Shown one piece after another: positions 13,659-21,794 of a DNA stretch of 25,948 bases. Source of the DNA: a virus; IMG/VR virus record IMGVR_UViG_3300042549_004846, positions 1 through 25,948 of that record. One strand, 5' to 3'. The notes beneath the pieces were generated by a model. The model did not search any database, was not told where the DNA came from, and worked only from the letters and a program-made list of their open reading frames with translations. The stretch's first letter is position 1; each line of letters starts with the position of its first letter. Made by a program: the position numbers and the translations under genes.

Positions 13659-15128
13659 GTGGCAACAAAAAAATTACAATCAATGCAAACTCAGGTGGAT
13701 CAACCAGATAGGTTTAAGTTGTCCGAAATGGGTAACTTAGGTCTAAGTGTCTTTGGTGGGGTAACGGACTCTGAACTACGGTCAGAACTGAACTTTCCTC
13801 ATAGCATTAAAACCTATAAAACTATGAGCGCACATAGCGCGATTAATTCTGCGCTTACATTGTTCGATAATATCGTAGGTAAAGCCAAGTGGAATATGGT
13901 TCCTCCAAAAGATGCATCTGAAGAAGAAAAACGACAGTGTAAAATTGTTGAAGAAATGATGCATGACATGGAAGGTACATGGCCTGAGTTTATTCGTGAT
14001 GTATTATCAATGAATATGTTTGGTTTCTCCGTACATGAGAAAGTATATCGTAAGCGTTATACCTCAAATGGTAGTAAGTATAATGATGGTGTTATCGGTT
14101 GGAAGAAACTTCCTATTCGTGCTCAAGAAACTATTGAAAAGTTTATCTTCAGTCCAGACGGTAATGATATCCTTGGTGTAAAGCAAAATCTTTCTGGTAT
14201 CTCTGATCAATACAACCGATTCAGTGGTAGAGAAAGTAAAGAAGTTGTTTTACCTAGATCAAAGATTATGTTGTTTCGATCAGGTAAGCACAGAGGCGAT
14301 CCTTTCGGTAAATCACCACTAAGAGATGCTTATCTTGCTTGGCGCTTCCTAACAGCCCTAGAAGACCTAGAAGCTACCTCCGTATCTAAGGATGTATCTG
14401 GTATTCCAGTGCTGAGTATTCCTCCGCAGTATCTAAGTGAAGATGCTAGTCCTTCTCAGAAAGCTATCAAGACTTATTATGAGAATGCTCTGCGTAATCT
14501 TCAAATGAATCAGCAGACAGCGTTTCTACTTCCGTTAGCTTACGATGAAGTGTCTAAGCAACCTTTATTTAAGCTTGAATTACTTTCAATGGATGGTAAG
14601 AAAGCTTTTGATCTAAATAAGATTAAAGATTACTACAAGAACCTGATTGTAACAAGTCTCTTTTCAGAAACCACGAGTATGGGGCAAACTCAAGTTGGTT
14701 CTTTCGCTTTAGGTTCACTCAAAAATAGCATGACAGGTTTAGCCGCTCATGCTATGATTAAGGTTATTGCAGAAGTATTAAATAGAGAGTTAATAGAACA
14801 GACATATGCCCTCAATAACTGGAATGTAGCTAGGGCTGGAACTTTAGACTTTGATGGTATTGAAGATGTTGATCTTGAACAATTATCAAAATCTTATCAG
14901 CGATACTCAAGTACTGGTCTGCTAGAACTTGATCGTGAAGTACTAAATGCTGTTCGTGAATCTGTAGGTATTGATCCATTACCTATTGATTTACCTCCGC
15001 AGACTGAAATCTTGACAGGGAGTACTTCAAAGAGCGGCGAAGGGATGAAGTCACCCACAGGAATCGGAACGAGTACCACAGTTTCAGGTGAAGACACAAG
15101 TTCTAATAACTTAGAGAACACAGGTTAA
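13659..15128 (+). CDS. Portal protein, DUF935-like (489 aa)
   Basis: The portal forms the dodecameric ring at the capsid vertex through which DNA passes. The start is a GTG preceded by AAGGAG at six bases. Position directly after terL and the sequence support the call: an N-terminal segment HSIKTYKTMSAHSAINSALT, a VGKAKWNMVPP strand, then MNMFGFSVHEKVYRKR, IPIRAQ-like core, and RGDPFGKSPLRDAYLAWRF, all resembling the DUF935/Mu gp29 portal group. The C-terminal 50 residues are Ser/Thr/Gly-rich and probably disordered. The length is normal for portals. Confidence 0.88.
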   Translation: MATKKLQSMQTQVDQPDRFKLSEMGNLGLSVFGGVTDSELRSELNFPHSIKTYKTMSAHSAINSALTLFDNIVGKAKWNMVPPKDASEEEKRQCKIVEEMMHDMEGTWPEFIRDVLSMNMFGFSVHEKVYRKRYTSNGSKYNDGVIGWKKLPIRAQETIEKFIFSPDGNDILGVKQNLSGISDQYNRFSGRESKEVVLPRSKIMLFRSGKHRGDPFGKSPLRDAYLAWRFLTALEDLEATSVSKDVSGIPVLSIPPQYLSEDASPSQKAIKTYYENALRNLQMNQQTAFLLPLAYDEVSKQPLFKLELLSMDGKKAFDLNKIKDYYKNLIVTSLFSETTSMGQTQVGSFALGSLKNSMTGLAAHAMIKVIAEVLNRELIEQTYALNNWNVARAGTLDFDGIEDVDLEQLSKSYQRYSSTGLLELDREVLNAVRESVGIDPLPIDLPPQTEILTGSTSKSGEGMKSPTGIGTSTTVSGEDTSSNNLENTG

Positions 15129-15130
15129 AT

Positions 15131-15475
15131 ATGGAATATAACATAACTATAGACAAAGGTTTAACCTTTAATGAAACCGTAGAGATTAAAACTGATCTAG
15201 GTGTTGCTGAAGATTTAACGGGTAGTACTTTCTTGATGCAAATCAGAGATTATACTTTCTCTACTGATTATAGATTATCTGCTACTAGCTCCAACGGTAT
15301 GCTAGAAGTCACTCCTTTACTTGGAGTGATTGATATTAAATTACCACCAGTTGAAACTGATAAACTAGTAATCAGTAAAGGATACTATGATCTAATTCAA
15401 ACTAAACCTACAGGTGAGAAAGTTAAGATAATCTACGGAACGGTTACTGTTCAGCAGACTGTGAGTAGATCATGA
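15131..15475 (+). CDS. Beta-rich virion protein, baseplate/fibre-like (114 aa)
   Basis: The protein has the pattern TIDKGLTFNETVEI, LTGSTFLMQIRD, then alternating strands and a YYDLIQTKPTGEKVKIIYGTV end. This is seen in small phage proteins related to the N-terminal domain of upper baseplate proteins (BppU_N-like Ig fold). It is likely to form part of a fibre or spike attachment. Translation probably depends on an AGGTTAAAT site inside the end of the portal gene, three bases upstream. It overlaps the next gene by four bases (ATGA). Confidence 0.65.
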   Translation: MEYNITIDKGLTFNETVEIKTDLGVAEDLTGSTFLMQIRDYTFSTDYRLSATSSNGMLEVTPLLGVIDIKLPPVETDKLVISKGYYDLIQTKPTGEKVKIIYGTVTVQQTVSRS

Positions 15476-15684
15476 TTGTAGTAGTAAGACCTAATACTAA
15501 AACAGTAACAGTAGTTCCTACTACAAGTGAAGTTGTGGTAAATAGTCCGATTACAGCACTGAATCAAATGAATGATGTAAATATCTCCAATCCAGTGGAC
15601 GGAGATATTCTTAAGTATGAATCTGGAGAATGGATTAATTCTCCAACAGTAGTAGATAATCTAGACGGTGGAACCTTCAATTAA
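15472..15684 (+). CDS. Small fibre-associated protein (70 aa)
   Basis: The start ATG overlaps the preceding stop (ATGA), so the genes are translationally coupled. The sequence contains a DVNISNPVDGDILKYESGEW motif at about 34-53. This DVxxSNPxxGDxLxYxxxxxxW element is typical of tail-fibre and host-attachment proteins of several tailed phages. The end, NLDGGTFN, is another common fibre-module closing sequence. It is likely a short structural adaptor to the fibres encoded next. No catalytic motif is present. Confidence 0.6.
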   Translation: MIVVVRPNTKTVTVVPTTSEVVVNSPITALNQMNDVNISNPVDGDILKYESGEWINSPTVVDNLDGGTFN

Positions 15685-15693
15685 GGAAATAAA

Positions 15694-16146
15694 ATGGCGA
15701 GAATTCAATTAAAACGCGGCTTAAAGGCTAATTTACCAACAAGTGGGATGTTGGCTGGTGAAGCCCACGTTACTACCGATAGAGGTACTCTGCATGTAGC
15801 TACAGATGCTACTAATAAACTTACTATTGTACCAGCTATCGATGATCTGACCACATTAGCTAGTGTTGACGGAGCATCCGATTTACTTATTATTCATGAC
15901 GCAAGTGGTACTGGGCAAAAAGAAAAGAAGATTACTGTAGATTCGTTTAAAGCTTCTCTTAATATTCCAGCAGCAAGCACAGACGAAAAAGTAGCCGTAG
16001 TATCTGGTGGTACTGGTGGTTATCTTTGGGGTACTGATGGTACCGATGGTATTATTAGAATGAATACTTCAATGCAAATGACTAAAGATGCTGGTAATGC
16101 TTTCGTTACTCTAGCTGTAGGAACAATCGACTGCGGAACTTACTAA
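15694..16146 (+). CDS. Fibre protein with tropism-determinant-type N-terminus (150 aa)
   Basis: The N-terminus MARIQLKRGLKANLPTSGML, followed by AGEAHVTTDRGTLHVATD, is the classic pattern (RxxLKRGxxANLP...GExxxxTDxxxLxxGT) found at the start of phage fibre, spike and major-tropism-determinant proteins. The remainder is beta-rich with GGTGGYLWGTDGTDG, suggesting a short shaft. AAGGAA precedes the ATG. It is one of a run of related small virion proteins between portal and prohead protease. Confidence 0.7.
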   Translation: MARIQLKRGLKANLPTSGMLAGEAHVTTDRGTLHVATDATNKLTIVPAIDDLTTLASVDGASDLLIIHDASGTGQKEKKITVDSFKASLNIPAASTDEKVAVVSGGTGGYLWGTDGTDGIIRMNTSMQMTKDAGNAFVTLAVGTIDCGTY

Positions 16147-16147
16147 A

Positions 16148-16594
16148 ATGCCAAAAGTAATAACTAAACATTCAAGTACAGCCAGTGCAGTACCTATTGC
16201 TGCAGATTTAGAAGTAGGTGAATTAGCGGTTAATACTTTTGATGGTAAGTTATTTACTAAGCACACTGATAACAGTATTAAAGATTTAACTCCTTCTGGT
16301 GGAAGTGTAACATCAGGTTCTGGAACAGTAACTCTTGATTTTGGTTCAGGATCAAACGAAGCTTCTGTTGTAGTTGGTTCACAAACAGAAATACTAAGTA
16401 CAGCTAAAGTTAATCTTGGAGTTAACGCTGATTCTACAAGCGGTAATCATACAGCTTCGGACCATAAATGGTTCTTACAATTTTGCTCACTCACAGCAAG
16501 TACACCTGTTAACGCTACAGGCTTCACAATTTACGCACGCTCTGTACATAAACTAGTTGGTACATGGGTTGTTCAATATAACTGGATTAATTAA
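16148..16594 (+). CDS. Virion fibre/spike-like protein (148 aa)
   Basis: It opens MPKVITKHSSTASAVPIAAD and continues LEVGELAVNTFDGKLFTKHTDN, a variant of the same attachment motif as the preceding gene (KxSSxxxxxPxxxxLxxGELAVNxxDGKLFxK). A glycine/serine linker (GGSVTSGSGTVTLDFGSGSN) leads to a beta-sandwich-like end containing EASVVVGSQTEILSTAKVNL. It starts one base after the upstream stop and its ribosome-binding site is weak, so coupling is likely. It probably forms part of the same appendage as its neighbours. Confidence 0.65.
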   Translation: MPKVITKHSSTASAVPIAADLEVGELAVNTFDGKLFTKHTDNSIKDLTPSGGSVTSGSGTVTLDFGSGSNEASVVVGSQTEILSTAKVNLGVNADSTSGNHTASDHKWFLQFCSLTASTPVNATGFTIYARSVHKLVGTWVVQYNWIN

Positions 16595-16603
16595 GGAATA
16601 CTC

Positions 16604-18094
16604 ATGGCTTTGGAATCAAATATTATTGGTGCTTTATCTGGTACAGGAGCAGATGTTAATGCTTCTCGCCAATTGAAAATAGTACCAGAAACAGACGTAG
16701 CAACTAACCCTGAGAATGTAGGTGGTATTCGTTTTTTCGGTGAAAACGATGCTGGTCAAATTACAGGCGCACCTGCTCTTTATTCACCTGAAGTAGATAT
16801 CGATTATAGAAAACGTGTATCTCAAGATTTAATGCTTGATGATGAAAACTTTAATTACACTGCTCAAAACACAGGTAAACATAGTTTAACAGCTACTACA
16901 ATGGCAGCGACATTTACCGCTGGTCAAGTTACTCTTAACTCTGCTAGTATTACCACAGCAGCTACAGGTATTGTACTTGCTACTTACGCATGTTTCCCAA
17001 ACAACGGAACAAATACTCTTTCTGCTGACGTTGAACTCGCATTTAGCGCACAACCACAAGCTAACGTTTTCGTAGAATTCGGATTAGGTGTTCCGGGTGC
17101 TGCAGCAGTTGCTCCTACAGACGGGGTATTCATGCGTTTAAACAGTTCAGGACTAATTGGTATTGCATCAAGCAATGGTACTGAAACTCCAGTAGCATTC
17201 CCTTTAGCAGAAGGTTCTGGTACTTGGGCTTATAATAACGATAAGAAATATCAGTTCATCGTTTATCAAGGAATGACTAAAGCCGTATTCTGGGTTAATG
17301 ATGGTACCGGCGCAGTAATGCTCGGTGAAATCCCACTACCCCAAGGTCAAGGTCGCATGACAATGGCTCAAGGTCTGCAATTCTTCGTTAAACAGCGTAT
17401 TACTGGTGGTGCAGCGGGTGGTGTACTCCAGACTAAAATTGGCGCTTACTGTGTTCGCATTGGTGGTTCTAACTTAACCTCTACGTTCAGTACTCAGGGT
17501 AATCGCATTTATGGATCATACCAAGGTGCATCTGGTGGTACGATGGGTAGCTTGGCTACTTATGTAAACAGTGCAAATCCAACTGCTGCAGCACCTTCTA
17601 ATACAGCTTTAACAGCTAACTTACCGGGTGGTCTCGGTGGTCAAGGTGCAGTTATAGCAGCAGTTGCAGCAGCTACTGATGGTATTTGGTCTAGTTATCA
17701 AGTTCCAGCTTTGACTGTTAATATCGCAGGTAGACGTTTAGTACTTCGTGGTGTTCAACTTCACTTAGTTAACCTTGGAGCAGCAGTAGCAACGACAGCT
17801 ACTACCATTCAGTTCTCGTTAGCGTTCGGTCATACTGCAGTATCTTTAGCTACGGCTGAAGCTGCAACAGCTAAAGCCCCTAGAAGAATCCCACTTGGAA
17901 TTGCTACTTGGCCTGTAGGTGCAGCAATCGGTTCTACCCCTACAAACGGACCATTGAGCTTAGATTTAGGTGACGCTCCATTGTTTATTAATCCGGGTGA
18001 ACATTTAGCTTTGGTTGGTAAATTTTTAGTAGGTACTGCAACTGCTTCTCAGGTAATCAACTTTACATATACTCCGATTTTTGGCTGGGAGTGA
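16604..18094 (+). CDS. Large virion structural protein (496 aa)
   Basis: A beta-rich protein high in Ala, Gly and Thr, without catalytic motifs or membrane segments. The N-terminal 90 residues (GALSGTGADVNASRQLKIVP; GGIRFFGENDAG) look like an attachment domain, followed by a large domain with a concanavalin-like flavour (FVEFGLGVPG; KKYQFIVYQGMTKAVFWVND) and a C-terminal region ending NFTYTPIFGWE. Position among fibre-like genes and composition suggest an appendage or capsid-surface protein. The AAGGAA site is strong. Its stop overlaps the GTG start of the HNH gene downstream. Confidence 0.65.
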   Translation: MALESNIIGALSGTGADVNASRQLKIVPETDVATNPENVGGIRFFGENDAGQITGAPALYSPEVDIDYRKRVSQDLMLDDENFNYTAQNTGKHSLTATTMAATFTAGQVTLNSASITTAATGIVLATYACFPNNGTNTLSADVELAFSAQPQANVFVEFGLGVPGAAAVAPTDGVFMRLNSSGLIGIASSNGTETPVAFPLAEGSGTWAYNNDKKYQFIVYQGMTKAVFWVNDGTGAVMLGEIPLPQGQGRMTMAQGLQFFVKQRITGGAAGGVLQTKIGAYCVRIGGSNLTSTFSTQGNRIYGSYQGASGGTMGSLATYVNSANPTAAAPSNTALTANLPGGLGGQGAVIAAVAAATDGIWSSYQVPALTVNIAGRRLVLRGVQLHLVNLGAAVATTATTIQFSLAFGHTAVSLATAEAATAKAPRRIPLGIATWPVGAAIGSTPTNGPLSLDLGDAPLFINPGEHLALVGKFLVGTATASQVINFTYTPIFGWE

Positions 18095-18597
18095 CCGTGG
18101 ATATTATTTCTAGAAAAGAAGCATTGTCCTTAGGGTTGAAAAAGTTCTACACAGGTAAGCCATGTAAACATGGTCACATCTGTGAGCAGTATGTTTCCTC
18201 TGGATGTATAACGTGTGTTTCTGATAATGCTTCTAAATGGAAGAAAGAAAATAAAGAACGTCATTCTCAATTAAACAGAAAATCTTTCAGAAATAGTCCA
18301 AAGCAACAAGCTGCTCATAATGCTGAATCATTACTCAGAGCTAAGAAATATCCTGAAAAAGCTAGATATGCTGCAGCTAAACGTAGAGCATTAAAATTAC
18401 AAGCGACCCCACTCTGGGCTAATCAGGAATTAATGAAGGACATGTACAAAGAAGCTGCCCTTAAAGGAATGCATGTTGACCATATCATTCCTTTAAATAA
18501 TCCTTTAGTTTGTGGACTACATTGTGAATTCAATTTACAACTATTACCTGCTAAAGAAAATCTGAGCAAGAGTAATAAGTTCAATATAAGTAACTAG
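18091..18597 (+). CDS. HNH / endonuclease VII-like homing endonuclease (168 aa)
   Basis: The N-terminal part carries a zinc-binding knuckle (GKPCKHGHI at 22-30, SSGCITCVSDN at 36-46). A basic helical middle follows, then the C-terminal nuclease core MHVDHIIPL (127-135), CGLHCEFNLQLLPAKENL (141-158) and SKSNKF, the His-Me finger pattern of HNH and endonuclease VII-like enzymes. GTG at 18091 overlaps the upstream stop. A second GTG at 18097 has GGGAG at five bases and may be the true start, giving MDIISRKEAL. It belongs to a different family from the zinc-ribbon/AP2 type at 7932 and 11085 and interrupts the fibre block. Confidence 0.83.
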   Translation: MTVDIISRKEALSLGLKKFYTGKPCKHGHICEQYVSSGCITCVSDNASKWKKENKERHSQLNRKSFRNSPKQQAAHNAESLLRAKKYPEKARYAAAKRRALKLQATPLWANQELMKDMYKEAALKGMHVDHIIPLNNPLVCGLHCEFNLQLLPAKENLSKSNKFNISN

Positions 18598-18606
18598 GAT
18601 AAACGG

Positions 18607-18624
18607 AGCCTGATAATTCAGGCT
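18607..18624 (+). terminator. Hairpin after the HNH gene
   Basis: AGCCTGA / TCAGGCT form a perfect 7-bp stem with a 4-nt loop, followed by TCAATT, ten bases past the HNH stop. The short T content makes it a weak terminator or attenuator. Confidence 0.45.
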
Positions 18625-18652
18625 TCAATTAAATTATAAACAAGGAAATAAT

Positions 18653-18898
18653 ATGTCAACTCAAGATCAGTCCCCCTCTCCTTTAGTATTTGCGGTAACA
18701 CCTCACGCGAGTAACAACTTCTCACAAGAAGTAAGGCAATTATATGTAGGTACTGCCGGAAATGTAGCTGTTGTAAACATTGATGATTCTGTTGTTACTT
18801 TCAGTAATGTCAACGCAGGTAGCACTCTAGGTCCATTTTATATTAAACGTGTAAACGCTGTCGGTACTACTGCTAGTAATATTGTAGCGTTCAATTAA
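18653..18898 (+). CDS. Small virion protein, spike-base type (81 aa)
   Basis: The sequence runs SPSPLVFAVTPHASNNFSQE, then RQLYVGTAGNVAVVNIDD and a VNAVGTTASNIVAFN end. This is a widely shared small phage protein of about 75-90 residues, with a conserved RxLYVGTAGNVAVV core and TTASNIVAF end, usually encoded next to head or fibre genes and predicted to form a trimeric beta structure. Its exact position in the virion is not established. AAGGAA precedes the ATG. The next gene, the SGNH-hydrolase protein, follows after nine bases. Confidence 0.75.
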   Translation: MSTQDQSPSPLVFAVTPHASNNFSQEVRQLYVGTAGNVAVVNIDDSVVTFSNVNAGSTLGPFYIKRVNAVGTTASNIVAFN

Positions 18899-18907
18899 AG
18901 GTCTAAA

Positions 18908-21265
18908 ATGAAAATAGGTTTAAATATATCGATGAAAGCAATCTTGTATCAGGCAGGATTAATCGGACCTTCATATACACTTAATTTAGACTTAACTTCT
19001 AGTTTAGACAGTAGGATTACCTTCACCCGCGCAGGAACACGTAATTATATTAATGCGGGTGTATTAACAGCATTAGCCACCGGCTTACCCGCGTTTGAAT
19101 CATGGGATGGTGTAAATCGTGGTTTATCTATTGAGCCGGGTTTTACTAACTTAATTAAACACAGTAATAATTTTACTGATCCAGTTTGGACTTACTCAGG
19201 AACTAGTACAGTAGTCGCTGGTGACTCCGGTTCTGGTGTTATAACTCAGTTAAGTATGATGACTGCTACTGCCACTACCAATGTTCATATAATTCGACAA
19301 AAACCCGGTTCACAAGCTGCAGGTTTAGTGCAAACGTTTCAAGGTTTTGTGAAAGCCGCATCTGGTGCAACAAATTATTCTTGTTATCTACGAATGTCAA
19401 ATGAGTTCAATAATAATGGGCTGATTGGTATATTTCGTCTAGATGGCAGTGAAGGTTTTTTCCCAGTAAACGATACAACAATGTTGACAAATGGTATGTT
19501 TTGGTATCGTAAGTTGGCAGGTGGTGTATATATGGTTGGTATTACTGGTGCATGGGTTAGTACTGGAAATAAACAGGTTGAGGTTGGTGTCACTTCTAAT
19601 ACTGCTCCTGCTGGTTTAAATTATACAGCACTGACCACAGAGAAGGTTCAGATGTTTGGTTTATCACTAGCTACAACATCAGGGCCTCATGGTTATGTGG
19701 CAACGGGTGCAGCGACTGCATCACAGTCTGCTGAGTCTGCAATATTCAACGATACAGCATGGTTCAATAGTTCAGAGGGTACATTTGTAGTTGAACATGA
19801 TTGCTGGAATGGTCCTATTATCGGTAGTGGCTCTAATACAGTACTAGGTGCTACAGTTCCCGGTAAAACTGCAATTGCTTGGTCCGGTATTTCTAGTGAT
19901 GTAGTTAACAATGGTGGTTCAGCTTTATCTGGTCCACAACCAACTTTCAGTGGTTCAGATATCCGTTTACTAGCAACTACCAACACGACAAATACAGGTC
20001 ACATAAAGAATATTCGCTTTTATCCTACAAGATTAACAGTTGCCGAAATACAAGCATTGACAGTACCAACTATTGTATCCACAGCTACTCCTGGAGTATT
20101 ACGTACAGTTAGTGTAGATAATCGATTACCAGCAGGTATCAATACTACGGCAGGTTCTGCACTTACTTTTAAGAGTAGATTTCGTGTAAAATTAGGTAAT
20201 CACGCCTGTTCGGAATTAAGACTAGACTTCCCAAATATTAGATGGGCTGGTGGTACACCTGTAGGTAATGCGTTGAATATTACTAAGTGTTCATTGGAAA
20301 GGGTTACGACTGTTGCTGAATTTACACCTGTAACAGTTTCTAATTCACGTTCGTTTACAATTGCCGATGGTGCAAATACTACAGTAATATCAGATGTTAT
20401 ACTCCCAAGTTCGTTCACTGGACTCACTGAATTTCCGGCCAATACTGAGTTTTGGGTGCGTATAGAAGGTTCTGTGACAACTGCAGGTCATATCATTGTA
20501 GGTTCTAGGCAATCAGAAACTGGTGGTTGGGGTAGGATATATAATACTGCAACAGCATCATTTTCAGATGTTGATGGAGTAGGGGACATTGTACTATTAT
20601 CTGGTTCAGACCCCGGCCAGTTGACACAGAGTTATGTACCTATTTTAGTTGGTAAATTTGTTAGTGGTGATCCTAAAACCTTATTTATAGTTGGTGATTC
20701 TATTATAGAAGGTACTGGTTCACTAGGTACAACTGGAACATTTGTCAACTTAGCATGTCGAAATCTTGGATTACCTAAGTTGGAAATGTCACAGGGTGGT
20801 CAAAGTCAACTACAAGCCGCTGCAACTGCCTCAAATTGGACTCCGTATTTAAAATATTGCCGTGTGCTGCTGGATGAGTTTGGTACTAACAACGTTAATG
20901 CGGTGTTGGACTTCTTTACTTACTGGAAAACAGCTAAGACAACGTATAACTACGATAAAATTATCAAACTTGGACTATTTCCTCGCACGTCTTCCACAGA
21001 CAGTTTTGTTACTGAGGCAAACCAAACAGTTGTTCGTCCTTACCCAACTACATTTCCAGACCTTTCCCATATTCAGTGGTTAAAGTATGGATTTATTGAC
21101 TACAACATCGACCCTCAATCAGTACGTGGGGTTAATACTGCGAAATGGAAAGTTGATGGTACAACGTTTTACAGTACAACAGACGGTACACATCAGAGTA
21201 CTGCAGGAAACGCATTACTAGCAACAGAAGTTGAACCTATTCTATCAGCTATTACTGTAAGTTAA
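18908..21265 (+). CDS. Fibre/spike protein with SGNH-hydrolase domain (785 aa)
   Basis: The N-terminal third contains FTRAGTRNYINAGVL, GLSIEPGFTNLIKHS and NNFTDPVWTYSGTSTV, a module common in phage fibre proteins (FTRAS...Y...G; RGLxIExxxTNL; NNFxxxxW). A beta-rich middle follows. The C-terminal 200 residues form an SGNH esterase: GDSI at 596-599 (nucleophile Ser598), GGQS at 630-633, GTNN at 659-662 and DGTH at 759-762 (catalytic Asp and His). Such domains deacetylate or de-esterify capsular or O-antigen polysaccharide during adsorption. AAAGG precedes the ATG. A strong hairpin follows the stop. Confidence 0.83.
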   Translation: MKIGLNISMKAILYQAGLIGPSYTLNLDLTSSLDSRITFTRAGTRNYINAGVLTALATGLPAFESWDGVNRGLSIEPGFTNLIKHSNNFTDPVWTYSGTSTVVAGDSGSGVITQLSMMTATATTNVHIIRQKPGSQAAGLVQTFQGFVKAASGATNYSCYLRMSNEFNNNGLIGIFRLDGSEGFFPVNDTTMLTNGMFWYRKLAGGVYMVGITGAWVSTGNKQVEVGVTSNTAPAGLNYTALTTEKVQMFGLSLATTSGPHGYVATGAATASQSAESAIFNDTAWFNSSEGTFVVEHDCWNGPIIGSGSNTVLGATVPGKTAIAWSGISSDVVNNGGSALSGPQPTFSGSDIRLLATTNTTNTGHIKNIRFYPTRLTVAEIQALTVPTIVSTATPGVLRTVSVDNRLPAGINTTAGSALTFKSRFRVKLGNHACSELRLDFPNIRWAGGTPVGNALNITKCSLERVTTVAEFTPVTVSNSRSFTIADGANTTVISDVILPSSFTGLTEFPANTEFWVRIEGSVTTAGHIIVGSRQSETGGWGRIYNTATASFSDVDGVGDIVLLSGSDPGQLTQSYVPILVGKFVSGDPKTLFIVGDSIIEGTGSLGTTGTFVNLACRNLGLPKLEMSQGGQSQLQAAATASNWTPYLKYCRVLLDEFGTNNVNAVLDFFTYWKTAKTTYNYDKIIKLGLFPRTSSTDSFVTEANQTVVRPYPTTFPDLSHIQWLKYGFIDYNIDPQSVRGVNTAKWKVDGTTFYSTTDGTHQSTAGNALLATEVEPILSAITVS

Positions 21266-21272
21266 AGAAATA

Positions 21273-21311
21273 ATATACCTTGGTTAAAATATATAGTAAA
21301 CCAAGGTATAT
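21273..21311 (+). terminator. Terminator hairpin after the fibre block
   Basis: A perfect 13-bp inverted repeat, ATATACCTTGGTT / AACCAAGGTATAT, with a 13-nt loop, lies eight bases after the SGNH gene stop and directly before promoter block B. The downstream T run is broken (TCTTTG). On the opposite strand the arm is followed by T-rich sequence, so it could act on both strands. Confidence 0.6.
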
Positions 21312-21323
21312 CTTTGAAACTTA

Positions 21324-21363
21324 TAATATTTAACTAGTATTTCTGTAAATTGTATGGTATAAT
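21324..21363 (+). promoter_or_regulatory. Promoter block B, extended -10
   Basis: TATAAT at 21358-21363 is preceded by TGG. The 34 bp upstream repeat the block at 9835 nearly base for base, sharing TAATATTTAACTAG, ATTTCTG and AAAT at identical distances from the -10. It lies right after a terminator hairpin and 30 bp before the prohead protease gene, so it should start the capsid operon. Confidence 0.72.
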
Positions 21364-21392
21364 TACTACAAGGCGTATATTAAAAGGATATT

Positions 21393-21785
21393 ATGAATAA
21401 AACAAATACTAAGGTCCAAGTCGCCAAAGCATTAAACGAAGAACTGAAGCAAGTAACTTATGTTGCCATGCTTCCAGATTCAACTGACCTCCACGGTGAT
21501 TATACATCAGCAGAAGAAGTCCGTAAAGCTAAAGAATCTTTTAATTCTTCTTTGCAACGAGCAAATCTATTTCACATGGCAATGACAGATACTTTTGAAG
21601 TAATCGAATCGTATATTGCTCCTGCTGATATGGTACTAAATTCTCAGGCTGTAACTAAAGGTACTTGGTTAATGACACTCCAAGTTAAAGATGATAATCT
21701 TTGGGAACTAATTAAGTCAGGTCAAATTAATGGTATTTCTATTGGAGCTATGGCTGAAGTAGAAGAACTGGATGACACAGAATAA
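21393..21785 (+). CDS. XkdF-like prohead protease (130 aa)
   Basis: The protein matches the XkdF family of phage proteins, predicted serine proteases of capsid maturation: VTYVAMLPDSTDLHGDYTSA, then FHMAMTDTFEVIESYIAPAD, a KGTWLMTLQVKDDNLWELIK segment and GQINGISIGAMAE near the end. The family pattern is xDxxGDxxxxxE, H...xxxxVxESYIAP and KGxWxMxxxVxDDxLWxxIKxGxxxGxSxGGxA. It probably cleaves scaffold and capsid precursor, with His57 or the histidine in LHGDY as candidates. It is the first gene of the capsid operon, with an AAAGGA site, and is followed after nine bases by the scaffold gene. Confidence 0.82.
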   Translation: MNKTNTKVQVAKALNEELKQVTYVAMLPDSTDLHGDYTSAEEVRKAKESFNSSLQRANLFHMAMTDTFEVIESYIAPADMVLNSQAVTKGTWLMTLQVKDDNLWELIKSGQINGISIGAMAEVEELDDTE

Positions 21786-21794
21786 AGGAATCAA

